DNA of 64,000 bases from Faecalibacterium prausnitzii (GTDB taxonomy: Bacteria > Bacillota > Clostridia > Oscillospirales > Ruminococcaceae). Of the stretch, positions 1-7,834 are shown one piece after another. The translations under genes and the position numbers were made by a program. The number at the start of each line of letters is the position of its first letter. The first letter of the stretch is position 1. The stretch covers positions 1,054,001-1,118,000 of the forward strand of contig NZ_CP065377.1 of the NCBI RefSeq assembly GCF_019967995.1, written 5' to 3'. The notes beneath the pieces are model-generated. The model was not told the DNA's origin. It saw only the letters and a program-made list of their open reading frames with translations, and made no database searches.

Positions 1-450
1 CAGTACGGCTGGGATCTCATCACGCCGCAGAATATGGCAGATAAGTTCATGAAATTCATTGAAACGATGGATATGAGCTTTTCCTATAAGCCGGTCCTGC
101 TCAAAGCAATTTATGAGTACATGGACAGCAATGGCAGAGTTGCCCTGCCGGATGTGGTGGATTACTTCATTGACTTTTATGAAGACCGCAAGGCGCATGG
201 GATGATTGCGGAAAAGCCCAACAGTATCTACCAAAAGGGTGGCTATACTAAGAAGGATGTGGAGAAGAACATTCTGTCCAATCCGTTCAAGCGTTTTGAA
301 GACATGCGCTTTCTGATGCGCTGCAAAGATGTAGAGACCGTTGAAGTGAATCCCATCATCTTCCGCAAGCTGACACGGGAAGACTGGCTGCATATTGTGG
401 ACGTCTGCGACAAGAGCCTTGAAAAATATTATATGAGGTTCAAAAAATAA
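1..450 (+). CDS. C-terminal end of a helicase-type protein (5' end outside window)
   Basis: The reading frame is open from the first base (QYGWDLITPQN...) and ends at 450, so only about 149 C-terminal residues are visible. The segment MSFSYKPV followed by an acidic helical tail (VVDYFIDFYEDRK) and GGYTKKDV resembles the C-terminus of large DEAD/DEAH-box helicases of clostridia that are often linked to restriction or mobile islands. No ATPase motif lies inside the window, so the helicase assignment rests on remembered similarity of the tail only. The methionine codon at 34 has no convincing ribosome site and is probably internal. It is followed at 535 by an unrelated small gene. Confidence 0.5.
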   Translation, partial: QYGWDLITPQNMADKFMKFIETMDMSFSYKPVLLKAIYEYMDSNGRVALPDVVDYFIDFYEDRKAHGMIAEKPNSIYQKGGYTKKDVEKNILSNPFKRFEDMRFLMRCKDVETVEVNPIIFRKLTREDWLHIVDVCDKSLEKYYMRFKK

Positions 451-534
451 TTAGAAAGGATGTTTATTGGACATCACTTTTTGTAAGATGCCTTCAGAAG
501 AAGCAATAACAGACTTTTGAAGGAGGACAAAACA

Positions 535-753
535 ATGTCAAACGGTGATTATGGTTACTTCGGCAAAGGTGATACGGGCTATGCCCAGTACATGACGGCG
601 TTCAACCGCAACTTCGGCGATTCGTCTGGCGGCGGTGGTGGTGGCGGAAACCACAACAACAATGGTGGTGGCGGCGGGGACGGCAGCGGATGCGGCTGCC
701 TGATCGCTATTGCAGTGGTCGTGGTGCTGATCCTGATCGTCTTGGGTGGCTGA
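535..753 (+). CDS. Small glycine-rich tail-anchored peptide, copy 1
   Basis: This 72-residue protein starts at the ATG at 535 behind AGGAGG. It has three parts: a polar N-terminus (GDYGYFGKGDTGYAQYM) ending in FNRNF, a low-complexity Gly/Asn linker, and a C-terminal GCGC followed by a hydrophobic run of about 16 residues. The predicted topology is a single C-terminal membrane anchor. I do not recognise a named family. A near-identical paralogue lies at 37955-38170, and about 80 bases upstream of both starts are also similar, so gene and leader were duplicated together. The function is unknown. The paired cysteines before the anchor could be acylated or metal-binding, which is only a guess. 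Confidence 0.75.
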   Translation: MSNGDYGYFGKGDTGYAQYMTAFNRNFGDSSGGGGGGGNHNNNGGGGGDGSGCGCLIAIAVVVVLILIVLGG

Positions 754-773
754 ATCAATCCCTGCAGGTGAAA

Positions 774-800
774 CACAGGTTTTCCCTGTGGGGATTTTTC
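774..800 (+). terminator. Rho-independent terminator after the glycine-rich peptide gene
   Basis: CACAGG and CCTGTG pair around a TTTTC loop, and GGGGATTTTT follows. It separates the peptide gene from the isochorismatase promoter. Confidence 0.6.
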
Positions 801-808
801 GAATCTGC

Positions 809-837
809 TTGTAGAAAGCAACGGTCTATGGTAGGAT
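809..837 (+). promoter_or_regulatory. Promoter of the isochorismatase-macro unit
   Basis: TTGTAG at 809-814, a 17-base spacer and TAGGAT at 832-837 preceded by TG form an extended -10 promoter. It has the same design as many promoters in this window. Confidence 0.55.
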
Positions 838-867
838 GAAACCAAAGATACACAGGAGGGCTTACAC

Positions 868-1395
868 ATGGTTTTGCTGGTTGTGGATACACAGAAAGGT
901 ATCGTGGATGAACGCCTGTATGCGTTTGAAAAGTTTGTCAGCAACATCAGGGAATTGATCCGGACTGCCCGCGAACAGGGAATCGAGGTCGTCTATGTCC
1001 AGCATGACGATGGGCCCGGTACAGGCTTTTCCATCGGGGACGATGAATTTGAGGTCTATTCCGGGTTTGCGCCACTGCTGACTGAAAAACGATTCGTCAA
1101 GACTGTATGCAGTGCGTTCAAAAAAGAGAGCGGCCTGCTGGAATATCTGACGGAAAAGGACGAAAAAGATGTGATGGTCTGCGGCATCATGACCGACTTC
1201 TGCATCAATGCAACGGTGGAGGCGGGCTTTGAGCATGGCCTGCACATGATCGTTCCTGCCTATGCAAATTCCACGCAGGACAACGAGTATATGACAGGGG
1301 AGCAGAGCTACCACTATTACAATGAATTCCTCTGGCCGGACCGCTATGCCGATTGTGTGCCCATGGACAAGGCGCTGGAGCTGCTCAAAAAGTGA
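868..1395 (+). CDS. Isochorismatase-family cysteine hydrolase, copy 1
   Basis: This 175-residue protein has the nicotinamidase/isochorismatase fold. The N-terminal VVDTQ strand carries Asp7, Lys78 lies in RFVKT, and Cys112 lies in GIMTDFC, giving the Asp-Lys-Cys triad of the family. The length suits a single-domain cytosolic amidohydrolase. The substrate cannot be read from sequence; nicotinamide or another small amide is possible. The stop is 10 bases before the macro-domain start, so the two genes are probably co-transcribed. A diverged second copy lies at 53225-53752. Confidence 0.85.
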   Translation: MVLLVVDTQKGIVDERLYAFEKFVSNIRELIRTAREQGIEVVYVQHDDGPGTGFSIGDDEFEVYSGFAPLLTEKRFVKTVCSAFKKESGLLEYLTEKDEKDVMVCGIMTDFCINATVEAGFEHGLHMIVPAYANSTQDNEYMTGEQSYHYYNEFLWPDRYADCVPMDKALELLKK

Positions 1396-1405
1396 GGTGT
1401 TTACA

Positions 1406-1924
1406 ATGATTTCCGAAAAGGTTAAAAGTCAAATTCAAGTGGTGCAGGGGAATATTACCAAACTGGACTGTGACGGCATCGTGAATGCGGCCAATCGCAG
1501 TCTGCTGGGTGGCGGCGGTGTGGATGGTGCCATCCACCGGGCAGCAGGGCCGGAACTGTTGGCGGAGTGCCGCACGCTGCACGGCTGCCGCACCGGCGAA
1601 GCAAAAATCACTAAGGGCTACCGGTTGAAAGCAAAGTATATCATTCATACAGTAGGGCCGATTTATTCCGGCACAGCAGAGGATGCCGCGCAGCTGGCGG
1701 ACTGCTACCGCAATTCGCTGAACCTTGCCAAAGAGCATGATGTCCATAGCATTGCGTTCCCGGCAATTTCGACCGGCGTGTATGGCTACCCGCTGGAAGA
1801 TGCCACGGAGATTGCGGTCAAAACAGTGGCACAGTGGCTGGAAGATCACGCGGATTACGCCATGCAGGTGATTTTCTGCTGCTTCGATGCCCGGACGGAG
1901 CGGGTGTATCAGGCAAGGCTGTAA
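1406..1924 (+). CDS. Macro-domain ADP-ribose hydrolase (O-acetyl-ADP-ribose deacetylase type)
   Basis: The 172-residue protein starts at ATG 1406 behind GTGAGG and consists of one macro domain. Visible motifs are NAAN at residues 27-30, the glycine loop GGGGVDGAI at 35-43 and the substrate-loop motif STGVYGYP. This is the MacroD/YmdB layout, which removes ADP-ribose or acetyl from ADP-ribosylated substrates. It follows the isochorismatase gene directly, which fits an NAD or ADP-ribose turnover unit. C-terminal fragments of other copies occur at 39651-39758 and near 53062-53170. Confidence 0.85.
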   Translation: MISEKVKSQIQVVQGNITKLDCDGIVNAANRSLLGGGGVDGAIHRAAGPELLAECRTLHGCRTGEAKITKGYRLKAKYIIHTVGPIYSGTAEDAAQLADCYRNSLNLAKEHDVHSIAFPAISTGVYGYPLEDATEIAVKTVAQWLEDHADYAMQVIFCCFDARTERVYQARL

Positions 1925-1942
1925 CCGGAAGAGGTGTGAGAG

Positions 1943-3025
1943 ATGTGCTTTTTCAAAAAGCTGTTTACAGGGATCGGTTTTACGGCAGGATTTCTGTTCT
2001 TCGGATGCTTGTCAGTGATTGTGTATGCGTCCCGTGGACGGCATAAACCCTGCCATCGGCGCAGCAGCTTTTGGAACACATTGGAGCGCTACCTGATTTT
2101 TTCGTGGATCTGTGAAGGTGTGCGCAGCAGCCGGAAACGAGCGGAGACGTCCTATTATCAGCGCACAGGCAGCGATTTCTGGCAGACTCAGAAACAAGCC
2201 CGACCGGAAAGCGTTAAAAATGCTGTTCCTGCGGTGAAAACACCAAGGCCGGAGTCAAAAAGCACGAGCACAGGTGCAATGCGGTCGGTAAAACCAAAGA
2301 GAACGGAGCGTCCTTCTGCGGCACAGAAAGCATCGGCAGCACAAAGCGGTGCCAAAAGCGTGTCGGTGCCGACAGCGGCAGGGCATAGTGCATCAGAGGC
2401 TGATGCAGAAAAGCACAGCGAACGGTCAGAGCCTAAGCCAGAACCCAAGCAGAAGCATGCTGCGCAACAGCCAGAAGCCAAAGAAGTACATCAAAAGTCC
2501 GCACAGCAATTGGAAGCAGAACGGCAGCAGAAACTGGAAAACCTGCGTGTTGCAATGCAAAAACAGATTTGCACCATTCATGCAGACGTGAAACTCCCGA
2601 CGGACGGTCAGAATGACGGCAGAGCGGTGGAGCAGAAGCTGCATATCTTGTTGTACAAGTCCACGCTGACAGAAAATGACCTGAATCAAGCACTGGATGA
2701 GCTTCGGACGGAGCGCAGACGGCAAAAGGCAGAGTATCAGGGGGCACCGTTTGCGGATGTGTTTCTGGTGAACCTGATTTTGTCTGATGAGGATAGTGAG
2801 CGGGCCTGCATCGTGGATGTGGGGGATACCGGCATGAGCTATGTCATTCCGTGGAGCAGCATCCCGAAAGACCTGCAGGAACCGCTGCACCGCTATGTAT
2901 CGGAAGTGGAAGGAAAGCTCTGCGGCTACTGCAAGGAAGAACTCTGCAACAGTGAAAGCGGCAGGATGGTCGTGGAACTGTATCTTGGTAAACAGGATGG
3001 GCATGGCTCCCGAATCCTGTACTGA
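1943..3025 (+). CDS. Membrane-anchored protein with low-complexity linker, unknown family
   Basis: The 360-residue protein has one N-terminal hydrophobic segment (about residues 9-29, GFTAGFLFFGCLSVIVYA) and then a basic patch. A Ser/Ala/Lys/Pro/Gln-rich linker runs from about 80 to 195, and a folded C-terminal part of about 160 residues follows. The C-terminal part contains GYCKEELCNSESG with two cysteines. The likely topology is one membrane anchor with a large domain on one side. I do not recognise the C-terminal domain. It begins 18 bases after the macro gene with GAGGTG as ribosome site and so probably belongs to the same transcript. Confidence 0.6.
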   Translation: MCFFKKLFTGIGFTAGFLFFGCLSVIVYASRGRHKPCHRRSSFWNTLERYLIFSWICEGVRSSRKRAETSYYQRTGSDFWQTQKQARPESVKNAVPAVKTPRPESKSTSTGAMRSVKPKRTERPSAAQKASAAQSGAKSVSVPTAAGHSASEADAEKHSERSEPKPEPKQKHAAQQPEAKEVHQKSAQQLEAERQQKLENLRVAMQKQICTIHADVKLPTDGQNDGRAVEQKLHILLYKSTLTENDLNQALDELRTERRRQKAEYQGAPFADVFLVNLILSDEDSERACIVDVGDTGMSYVIPWSSIPKDLQEPLHRYVSEVEGKLCGYCKEELCNSESGRMVVELYLGKQDGHGSRILY

Positions 3026-3039
3026 AAATGGAGTAAAGA

Positions 3040-3705
3040 TTGAAATACAGAGAAATCGCAGACGGCATTTTTGTTGACCGTCCCAACCGCTTTATTGCCC
3101 ATGTGGGAGTGAATGGAGCAGTGGAAACCGTCCATGTCAAGAACACCGGGCGGTGCAGGGAACTGCTGCTGCCCGGTACTGCGGTGCGGCTGGAAGTGTC
3201 GGACAACCCGAAACGCAAAACAAAATACGACCTTGTGGCGGTACACAAGCAGGGCCTCGGCTGGGTCAATATGGACAGTCAGGCACCCAATAAGGTGGTA
3301 GGGGAGTGGCTTGCAAAACAGGGCTACGACTATATCAAGCCGGAATTCACCTATGGGAAGTCCCGCATCGACTTTTACATGGAGAAGGGCGAACAGAAGT
3401 ACCTGCTGGAAGTCAAAGGCTGTACACTGGAAGTGGACGGCATCGGCTATTTCCCGGATGCACCCACCGAGCGGGGTGTGAAGCACCTGCACGAACTGAC
3501 ACAGGCACAATGGGCGGGATATCAATGCGCTGTGGCCTTTGTGATTCAGATGGAAGGCATCACCGAGGTGCGGCCAAATGTCAGCACACAGCCGGAGTTT
3601 GGCACGGCACTGGCCGAAGCAAAGGCCGCAGGTGTGCAAGTGCTGTTTTTGCTCTGCCATGTAGGGCGGGATAGTCTGGAAATCGTGGAGCAGAGGGAAG
3701 GGTGA
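3040..3705 (+). CDS. sfsA: SfsA-family DNA-binding/nuclease-like protein, copy 1
   Basis: The 221-residue protein begins with TTG at 3040 behind GGAG. It carries the family motif NTGRC near residue 35 and a PD-(D/E)xK-like core, with Asp111 in KSRIDF and Glu124-x-Lys126 in EVKG. SfsA proteins bind DNA, were named for sugar-fermentation stimulation in E. coli, and have a nuclease-like fold. A paralogue of the same length and the same TTG start is at 39762-40427. That the start codon, spacing and preceding GGAGTAAA.ATTG context are conserved supports this start. Confidence 0.88.
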   Translation: MKYREIADGIFVDRPNRFIAHVGVNGAVETVHVKNTGRCRELLLPGTAVRLEVSDNPKRKTKYDLVAVHKQGLGWVNMDSQAPNKVVGEWLAKQGYDYIKPEFTYGKSRIDFYMEKGEQKYLLEVKGCTLEVDGIGYFPDAPTERGVKHLHELTQAQWAGYQCAVAFVIQMEGITEVRPNVSTQPEFGTALAEAKAAGVQVLFLLCHVGRDSLEIVEQREG

Positions 3706-3815
3706 AGACGGCAGAAAAACGCTTTGCGTGATTTAGTTACAGAAATCATAAATAGGAAATGTTATCATATAGATACAAGAAACACACCGATAACATTCCA
3801 ATGGAGGATTTCGAT

Positions 3816-4193
3816 ATGAAGGCAAAGTTTTACATCTGCAATCACTGCGGCAACCTCGTCACTACCATCCATAACGCAGGCGTTCCGCTGGTCTGCTGCG
3901 GGGAGAAAATGAAAGAGCTGGTTCCCAATACGGTGGAAGCCAGCGGCGAGAAGCATCTGCCGGTGGCAGAGCTTTCCGGCAGTCGTCTCACGGTCATAGT
4001 GGGCGCGGTGGAGCACCCCATGGCGGATGTTCACTATATTCAGTGGATTTTTGTGGAGACTGAGAACGGCGGGCAGATCCGCTATCTGAATCCGGGGCAG
4101 GCTCCCAGCACTGTTTTTGAACTGGGCAGTGAAAAACCGGTGGCCGTTTACGCATACTGCAATCTGCATGGGCTCTGGATGACGAAACTCTAA
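3816..4193 (+). CDS. dfx: Desulfoferrodoxin (superoxide reductase), copy 1
   Basis: This 125-residue protein reduces superoxide to peroxide, as in anaerobes lacking superoxide dismutase. It has the N-terminal desulforedoxin-type iron centre with Cys8, Cys11, Cys27 and Cys28. The catalytic centre ligands are His47 (KHLP), His67, His73, Cys115 and His118 (CNLHG). It is therefore a two-iron enzyme. ATG 3816 follows TGGAGG. The block AGGAAATGTTATCATATAG about 60 bases upstream is also present before the second copy at 39115, so regulation was duplicated with the gene. Confidence 0.93.
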   Translation: MKAKFYICNHCGNLVTTIHNAGVPLVCCGEKMKELVPNTVEASGEKHLPVAELSGSRLTVIVGAVEHPMADVHYIQWIFVETENGGQIRYLNPGQAPSTVFELGSEKPVAVYAYCNLHGLWMTKL

Positions 4194-4210
4194 TACAATC
4201 AATGCAAACG

Positions 4211-4241
4211 GGGAGTGATTTGATGTCACTCCCTGTTTTTT
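4211..4241 (+). terminator. Terminator after desulfoferrodoxin
   Basis: GGGAGTGA and TCACTCCC form an 8-bp stem around TTTGATG, followed by TGTTTTTT. Confidence 0.75.
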
Positions 4242-4725
4242 GATGAGAACTTTATGCGGTTCTTTTGGTTCGGAACTGTGTATAAATGGGATGGATAAAA
4301 TGAGTAGGCACACTATATGCGTTTGTTGAACGTTGATAGCGTTCAATTTTTTGCGTGGAATCGTGAAAATGAGACCTGTGAAAAACGTAGAAAATTTGAT
4401 ATGGTTGCGCTGCAAACTAAGACATATTGATGCTTTTGAAACGAGTTTATAGTGAAATATGTGTAATTCGAGTGCAGATATTCATTCTTGTGAGTTTGTT
4501 GTGTGAATTTGTCACGTTCCGCCGCAAAAAAGGACTTGACGGAAAAAATACTCTGTGGTAATTTATGAGCAAATTCGCTTTTGTGAAATAAAGTCGAATT
4601 TGAATCCGCATGCATTATCCTGGTATGCGGAAAAAGAGAAAGCATCTTTATCGCAGGGAGGATTGCAAACAAAACCCAGTTCCTCCGCCCAAACCGCTGC
4701 GTAGCAGCAGAAAGGACGACCGAAT
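4242..4725 (+). other. Non-coding stretch upstream of the first Xre gene
   Basis: No convincing gene is seen. The stretch is AT-rich. It contains a second terminator-like hairpin at 4326-4352 (TTGAACG, a 7-base loop, CGTTCAA, then TTTTTT). A promoter for the Xre gene lies at 4536-4564 (TTGACG, 17-base spacer, TAATTT). An open frame on the minus strand across this segment has no ribosome site or recognisable motif. Confidence 0.6.
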
Positions 4726-5019
4726 ATGAGTTATGACAAAGTGCAAGTCGGCAACAGAATCCGCGGAAGCCGCCTCGAAAAAGGCTGGACGCAGGAACGG
4801 CTTGCAGCAGAAGCTGAAATTTCAGTGCAGCAGCTTCGCGCATTGGAAAAAGGACAGCGCAATTTGGGCGTAGACCACTTGGGACGCCTGTCGGATGCAA
4901 TGGGAGTCAGCAGTGATTTCCTGCTGAAAGGTTGTTCTGAAAACAGTATATTGGTTTGCAAGATGCTGGATGACCTCAAGAAAAAATTGCAGCCACCAAA
5001 GCAAATCGCAGAAAAATGA
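4726..5019 (+). CDS. Small Xre-family transcriptional regulator
   Basis: The 97-residue protein has a single Xre/Cro helix-turn-helix over residues 8-66 (GNRIRGSRLEKGWTQERLA then ISVQQLRALEKG) and a short charged tail. It is probably a DNA-binding repressor. The ATG follows AAAGGA. It lies between its own promoter (4536-4564) and a second strong promoter at 5054 that drives no protein. A second small Xre gene lies at 5539. Targets are unknown; the intervening transcript is an obvious candidate. Confidence 0.8.
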   Translation: MSYDKVQVGNRIRGSRLEKGWTQERLAAEAEISVQQLRALEKGQRNLGVDHLGRLSDAMGVSSDFLLKGCSENSILVCKMLDDLKKKLQPPKQIAEK

Positions 5020-5053
5020 GCGGTTTTGTTGCTGAAACAGTATGTTTTAGTGC

Positions 5054-5082
5054 TTTACAGTGATGAAAACACTTGCTATAAT
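5054..5082 (+). promoter_or_regulatory. Strong sigma-A promoter of a non-coding transcript
   Basis: TTTACA at 5054-5059, an exact 17-base spacer and a perfect TATAAT at 5077-5082. No open reading frame with a ribosome site follows before the terminator at 5218-5256. Confidence 0.75.
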
Positions 5083-5089
5083 ATCGCCA

Positions 5090-5256
5090 TGGCGCAGGTT
5101 TCAGTTGCGCAAGAGGGAAAATTGCCTGAAATGCATTAAAGGCTGATAATACTCCGTGAGCTGCTCACAAGAGCAGCTCCATCGAGTCGCGGTCATTGTG
5201 CATTTTCAAGCTAAAAACAGGCCGGGACTCGGAAAAGGAGTCTCGGCCTGTTTGTG
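5090..5256 (+). ncRNA. Candidate structured small RNA of about 165 nt
   Basis: The start is inferred from the promoter at 5054-5082 and the end from a 13-bp hairpin at 5218-5250 (CAGGCCGGGACTC pairing with GAGTCTCGGCCTG) followed by TTTGTGTT. Inside, GCGCA/TGCGC makes a 5' hairpin near 5092-5112. GAGCTGCTC/GAGCAGCTC makes a perfect 9-bp stem with an ACAA loop at 5158-5179. No ribosome site with a usable start codon was found. It does not match 6S, tmRNA, SRP or RNase P as I know them. The weak T-tract leaves some doubt about the 3' end. Confidence 0.5.
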
Positions 5257-5280
5257 TTGAGTAGCTTGAGCGAGCGACAA

Positions 5281-5504
5281 CCACCAGCTCCGCTGGTGGA
5301 GAAGAAAATGCTTTAGCTATAAGATTCGAGCGAAGCGAGATGACAAAGAAATTGTCATCTTAGAAGATGCACTTTATGATACTGCTCGTTAGAGCAGTAG
5401 GGCAAGTAATGCAGATGAAAGATGCTTGCTCGTGGCCCCTTGCAGGGGCTTTGCTAGTATTATGCCCTTTTAGGGCTTACTCAAGCCACCGGCTCAGCCG
5501 GTGG
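5281..5504 (+). repeat. Array of short tandem hairpins
   Basis: At least six separate small perfect hairpins lie in 224 bases. They are 5281-5299 (CCACCAGC, loop TCC), 5339-5359 (GATGACAA, loop AGAAA), 5381-5398 (ACTGCTC, loop GTTA), 5435-5449 (GCCCCT, loop TGC), 5464-5476 (GCCCT, loop TTT) and 5486-5504 (CCACCGGC, loop TCA). The first and last share the pattern CCACC.GC. No gene is present. They could be a decayed palindromic element or a structured RNA. Confidence 0.55.
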
Positions 5505-5538
5505 TTTTGACTTCCGGCGCAAAGGAAAGGATTGAACA

Positions 5539-5838
5539 ATGCCATTTGATGCAAAAGAATTCGGCGGACGTATCCGCGATTTGCGGAAAAAGAAGGGGAT
5601 TACACAGGAACAGCTGAGTATAATGCTGAACATTAGTGCGAACCATCTTGCAAAAGTTGAAACGGGAAGCCGCTGCTGCTCGATTGAGTTGCTGCAGGAT
5701 CTTTCGTCCTGCCTGAATGTCAGAACGGACTATCTGCTGAACGGAGACGCACCGCATAACAACCATCTGAGGGAAAGACTGACGTTTCTTGCACAGGAAT
5801 TAGAAAAGATTACGGCGGACCTCCCGGTATGGGGATAG
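5539..5838 (+). CDS. Small Xre-family transcriptional regulator
   Basis: This 99-residue protein carries one Xre helix-turn-helix over residues 9-67 (GGRIRDLRKKKGITQEQLS, then LAKVETGSRCCSIE). A short amphipathic tail (ERLTFLAQELEKI) may dimerise. The ATG follows AAAGGA. It is similar in size to the regulator at 4726 but diverged. The hairpin array and candidate small RNA lie immediately upstream. Confidence 0.8.
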   Translation: MPFDAKEFGGRIRDLRKKKGITQEQLSIMLNISANHLAKVETGSRCCSIELLQDLSSCLNVRTDYLLNGDAPHNNHLRERLTFLAQELEKITADLPVWG

Positions 5839-5924
5839 GAAAAAGCAGAATCCTCTTTTTCAATGCCCAAAAGCGTGGTAGAATAGGTAAAAGATTCAGT
5901 ATCTGAAAAACGGAGCGCGCAACA

Positions 5925-6386
5925 ATGAAGATTCTGGTCAGCGCTTGCCTGCTGGGCGAAAACTGCAAATACAGCGGCGGAAACAATTACAATCAGGCGG
6001 TCTGTGATTTTGCGCGGGGGCATCAGGTGATTTCGGTCTGCCCGGAGGTGCTGGGCGGCCTGCCCACACCGCGGTGCCCGGCGGAAATCGTGCAGGGCGT
6101 TGTCACGAACAAAGAGGGCATCAATGTGGACCGGGAGTTCCGGGCAGGTGCAGCGAAAGCCCTTGCCATTGCAAAAGAAAATGGGGTGGAGCTTGCCATC
6201 CTGCAATCCCGCAGTCCCAGCTGCGGCGTGAAGGAAATCTACGACGGAACGTTTTCCGGGACAAAGATTCCCGGACAGGGTGTTTTTGCCAAGATGCTGA
6301 TGGACGAAGGCATCCGTGTTCTGGATGCCGGGGAATTGCCTAAAATTATCTTGAAAAATGAGGACGGAAAATGTCAATCAGACTGA
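5925..6386 (+). CDS. DUF523 family protein
   Basis: The 153-residue protein matches DUF523, a small cysteine-containing family. It has the conserved start KILVSACLLGENCKYSGG, then VCPEVLGGLPTPR, and QSRSPSCG near residue 106. The conserved cysteines suggest metal or nucleotide binding, but the activity is not established. The preceding TGGTAGAAT (-10 at 5879-5884) is the promoter type common in this window. Its last 16 bases overlap the HAD phosphatase start, so the two are translationally coupled. Confidence 0.85.
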   Translation: MKILVSACLLGENCKYSGGNNYNQAVCDFARGHQVISVCPEVLGGLPTPRCPAEIVQGVVTNKEGINVDREFRAGAAKALAIAKENGVELAILQSRSPSCGVKEIYDGTFSGTKIPGQGVFAKMLMDEGIRVLDAGELPKIILKNEDGKCQSD

Positions 6387-7147
6387 TTTGCAGCGACATT
6401 GACGGTACGCTGCTGCAATACGGAAAAAAGAAACTGGAAAGCGAGATTTTTGAACAGATACGGGAGCTGCACCGGCGTGACATTCTGTTTTGCCCGGCAT
6501 CCGGTCGGCAGTATACCAGCTTGTGCAAGCTTTTTGCACCGGTGGCAGACTGCTGTGTGTTTCTCTGCGAAAACGGCGGCGTGATCTATAAGGACGAACA
6601 GTGCATCGCCAAGAATCCGATGCCGCGTGCATTGGCCGAAGAAATCGCCAACGACCTGTGGACCCGCAGCGACGGGCAGGGCGAAGTGATGCTTTCCGGC
6701 CAGAATACTGCATACCTGATGGAGCGGGGTCTGGGAATGCTCAAGCGTATTCAGTTCATCGGGAACAACTATCAGATCATTCATGCCCCGTCTGAGGTGC
6801 CGGAGGAGATCACAAAAGTATCGGTGTATCTGCACGAAGGCGTAGAATCTTACACGGAACGGTTTGTCCCACGATGGAAAGAGGCGAACTGCGCTGTGGC
6901 AGGGCCGTACTGGATCGACACCACCTTTGCCAACAAGGGCATCGGTGTGCGCAGCATCTGCAAGACTCTGGACATCGCCCTTGCCGATGTGATGGCTTTT
7001 GGCGACAATTATAACGATGTGTCGATGCTGGACATTGTGGGTGTGCCCTACATTATGGATGGTGCCGCCGCACCGCTGCGGGAAAAGTACCCGAACCATA
7101 CACCCTGCCCAGAGGATGTGCTGCGGGAGTTCTTGAAGCAAGCGTAA
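6371..7147 (+). CDS. HAD-superfamily Cof-type phosphatase
   Basis: The 258-residue protein has the haloacid dehalogenase motifs of Cof-type sugar or nucleotide phosphatases. These are DIDGT at residues 9-13 with the nucleophile Asp9, a conserved Lys189 (NKG) and GDNYND at 211-216, with a large C2-type cap between. It overlaps the DUF523 gene. A decayed copy of its last 17 codons, with a one-base deletion, lies at 12031-12083. In both places a fragment of a low-molecular-weight phosphatase follows, which indicates the ancestral gene order. Confidence 0.88.
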   Translation: MSIRLICSDIDGTLLQYGKKKLESEIFEQIRELHRRDILFCPASGRQYTSLCKLFAPVADCCVFLCENGGVIYKDEQCIAKNPMPRALAEEIANDLWTRSDGQGEVMLSGQNTAYLMERGLGMLKRIQFIGNNYQIIHAPSEVPEEITKVSVYLHEGVESYTERFVPRWKEANCAVAGPYWIDTTFANKGIGVRSICKTLDIALADVMAFGDNYNDVSMLDIVGVPYIMDGAAAPLREKYPNHTPCPEDVLREFLKQA

Positions 7148-7173
7148 ATTTGGAACGCGCACGTTCCAAATTT
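7146..7173 (+). terminator. Perfect 12-bp inverted repeat after the HAD gene
   Basis: AAATTTGGAACG and CGTTCCAAATTT pair around CGCA and include the stop codon. The A/T-rich base makes a bidirectional terminator plausible. Confidence 0.55.
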
Positions 7174-7192
7174 GAAATGATACGATACAAGC

Positions 7193-7222
7193 TGCACGGC
7201 TCTGCTGGAAGAACTGCGCTGA
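7193..7222 (+). pseudogene. C-terminal scrap of a low-molecular-weight phosphatase
   Basis: These ten codons (CTALLEELR then stop) match the end of the intact phosphatase at 50291-50740 (GCTALLEELR). As there, a pentapeptide gene beginning MTERYCEGERF follows directly. The body of the phosphatase gene has been deleted here. Confidence 0.7.
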
Positions 7223-7234
7223 CAGGAGAATTTT

Positions 7235-7822
7235 ATGACAGAGCGTTATTGTGAAGGTGAACGGTTTGCTGACCTGTCGTTCACCGAGGAGACTTTTGAG
7301 GACTGCGACTTTACCGATTGCGTATTTGCGGATTGCTCTTTTACCAAGTGCGAACTGGATCATACCACGCTGAACGAGTGCAAATTCGTGCGGTGTGAGA
7401 TCACAGGTCTGCGCAGTACCCATTCCTCGGTGCAGTCGCTGGATTTTGAGGACTGCCGCCTGAATGAAATCGAGTGGGCACCGCTGATGTCCAATGGTGC
7501 CTTCCCGGACCCCATTCACACGCTGAAAGAGTGCAGTCTGAAATATAACACCTTCACCGAAATGAACTTCAACCGCTTCGACTTTTCGGATGGCAACGAA
7601 ATTGTCGGCTCAATGTTTGCCAAATGCGAGATGCAGTTGGCGAATTTCAAGGGCGTGGAACTTCACGAAACGGAATTCTACCAGTGTGACCTGCGCAAGG
7701 CGGATTTCCGGGATGCCGCCGGTTATAAGGTGGACATTCTGGGCAGCCGCCTGAAGGATGCGAAATTTTCCCTGCCGGAAGCGGTGAATCTGCTGGCAGA
7801 TTTGAAGATCAAGCTGTCGTAA
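7235..7822 (+). CDS. Pentapeptide-repeat protein
   Basis: The 195-residue protein is built of A(D/N)LXX-like repeats with many Cys and Phe (CDFTDCVFADCSFTKCELD and later NFKGVELHETEFYQCDL). It should fold as a right-handed quadrilateral beta-helix. Such proteins can mimic DNA and protect topoisomerases, but the role here is unknown. The start ATG follows CAGGAG. A truncated copy at 50753-51028 shares the first 60 or so residues. The next gene, Pth2, begins 13 bases after the stop. Confidence 0.85.
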   Translation: MTERYCEGERFADLSFTEETFEDCDFTDCVFADCSFTKCELDHTTLNECKFVRCEITGLRSTHSSVQSLDFEDCRLNEIEWAPLMSNGAFPDPIHTLKECSLKYNTFTEMNFNRFDFSDGNEIVGSMFAKCEMQLANFKGVELHETEFYQCDLRKADFRDAAGYKVDILGSRLKDAKFSLPEAVNLLADLKIKLS

Positions 7823-7834
7823 GAAGGAGGAAAA

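Noticed and set aside
4343-4900. A 185-residue minus-strand frame upstream of the first Xre gene
   Set aside because: It covers a promoter, a terminator hairpin and the Xre gene start, and shows no recognisable motif or ribosome site.
5281-5504. CRISPR array
   Set aside because: The stems differ from one another, spacing is irregular and no direct repeat of 25-40 bases exists.
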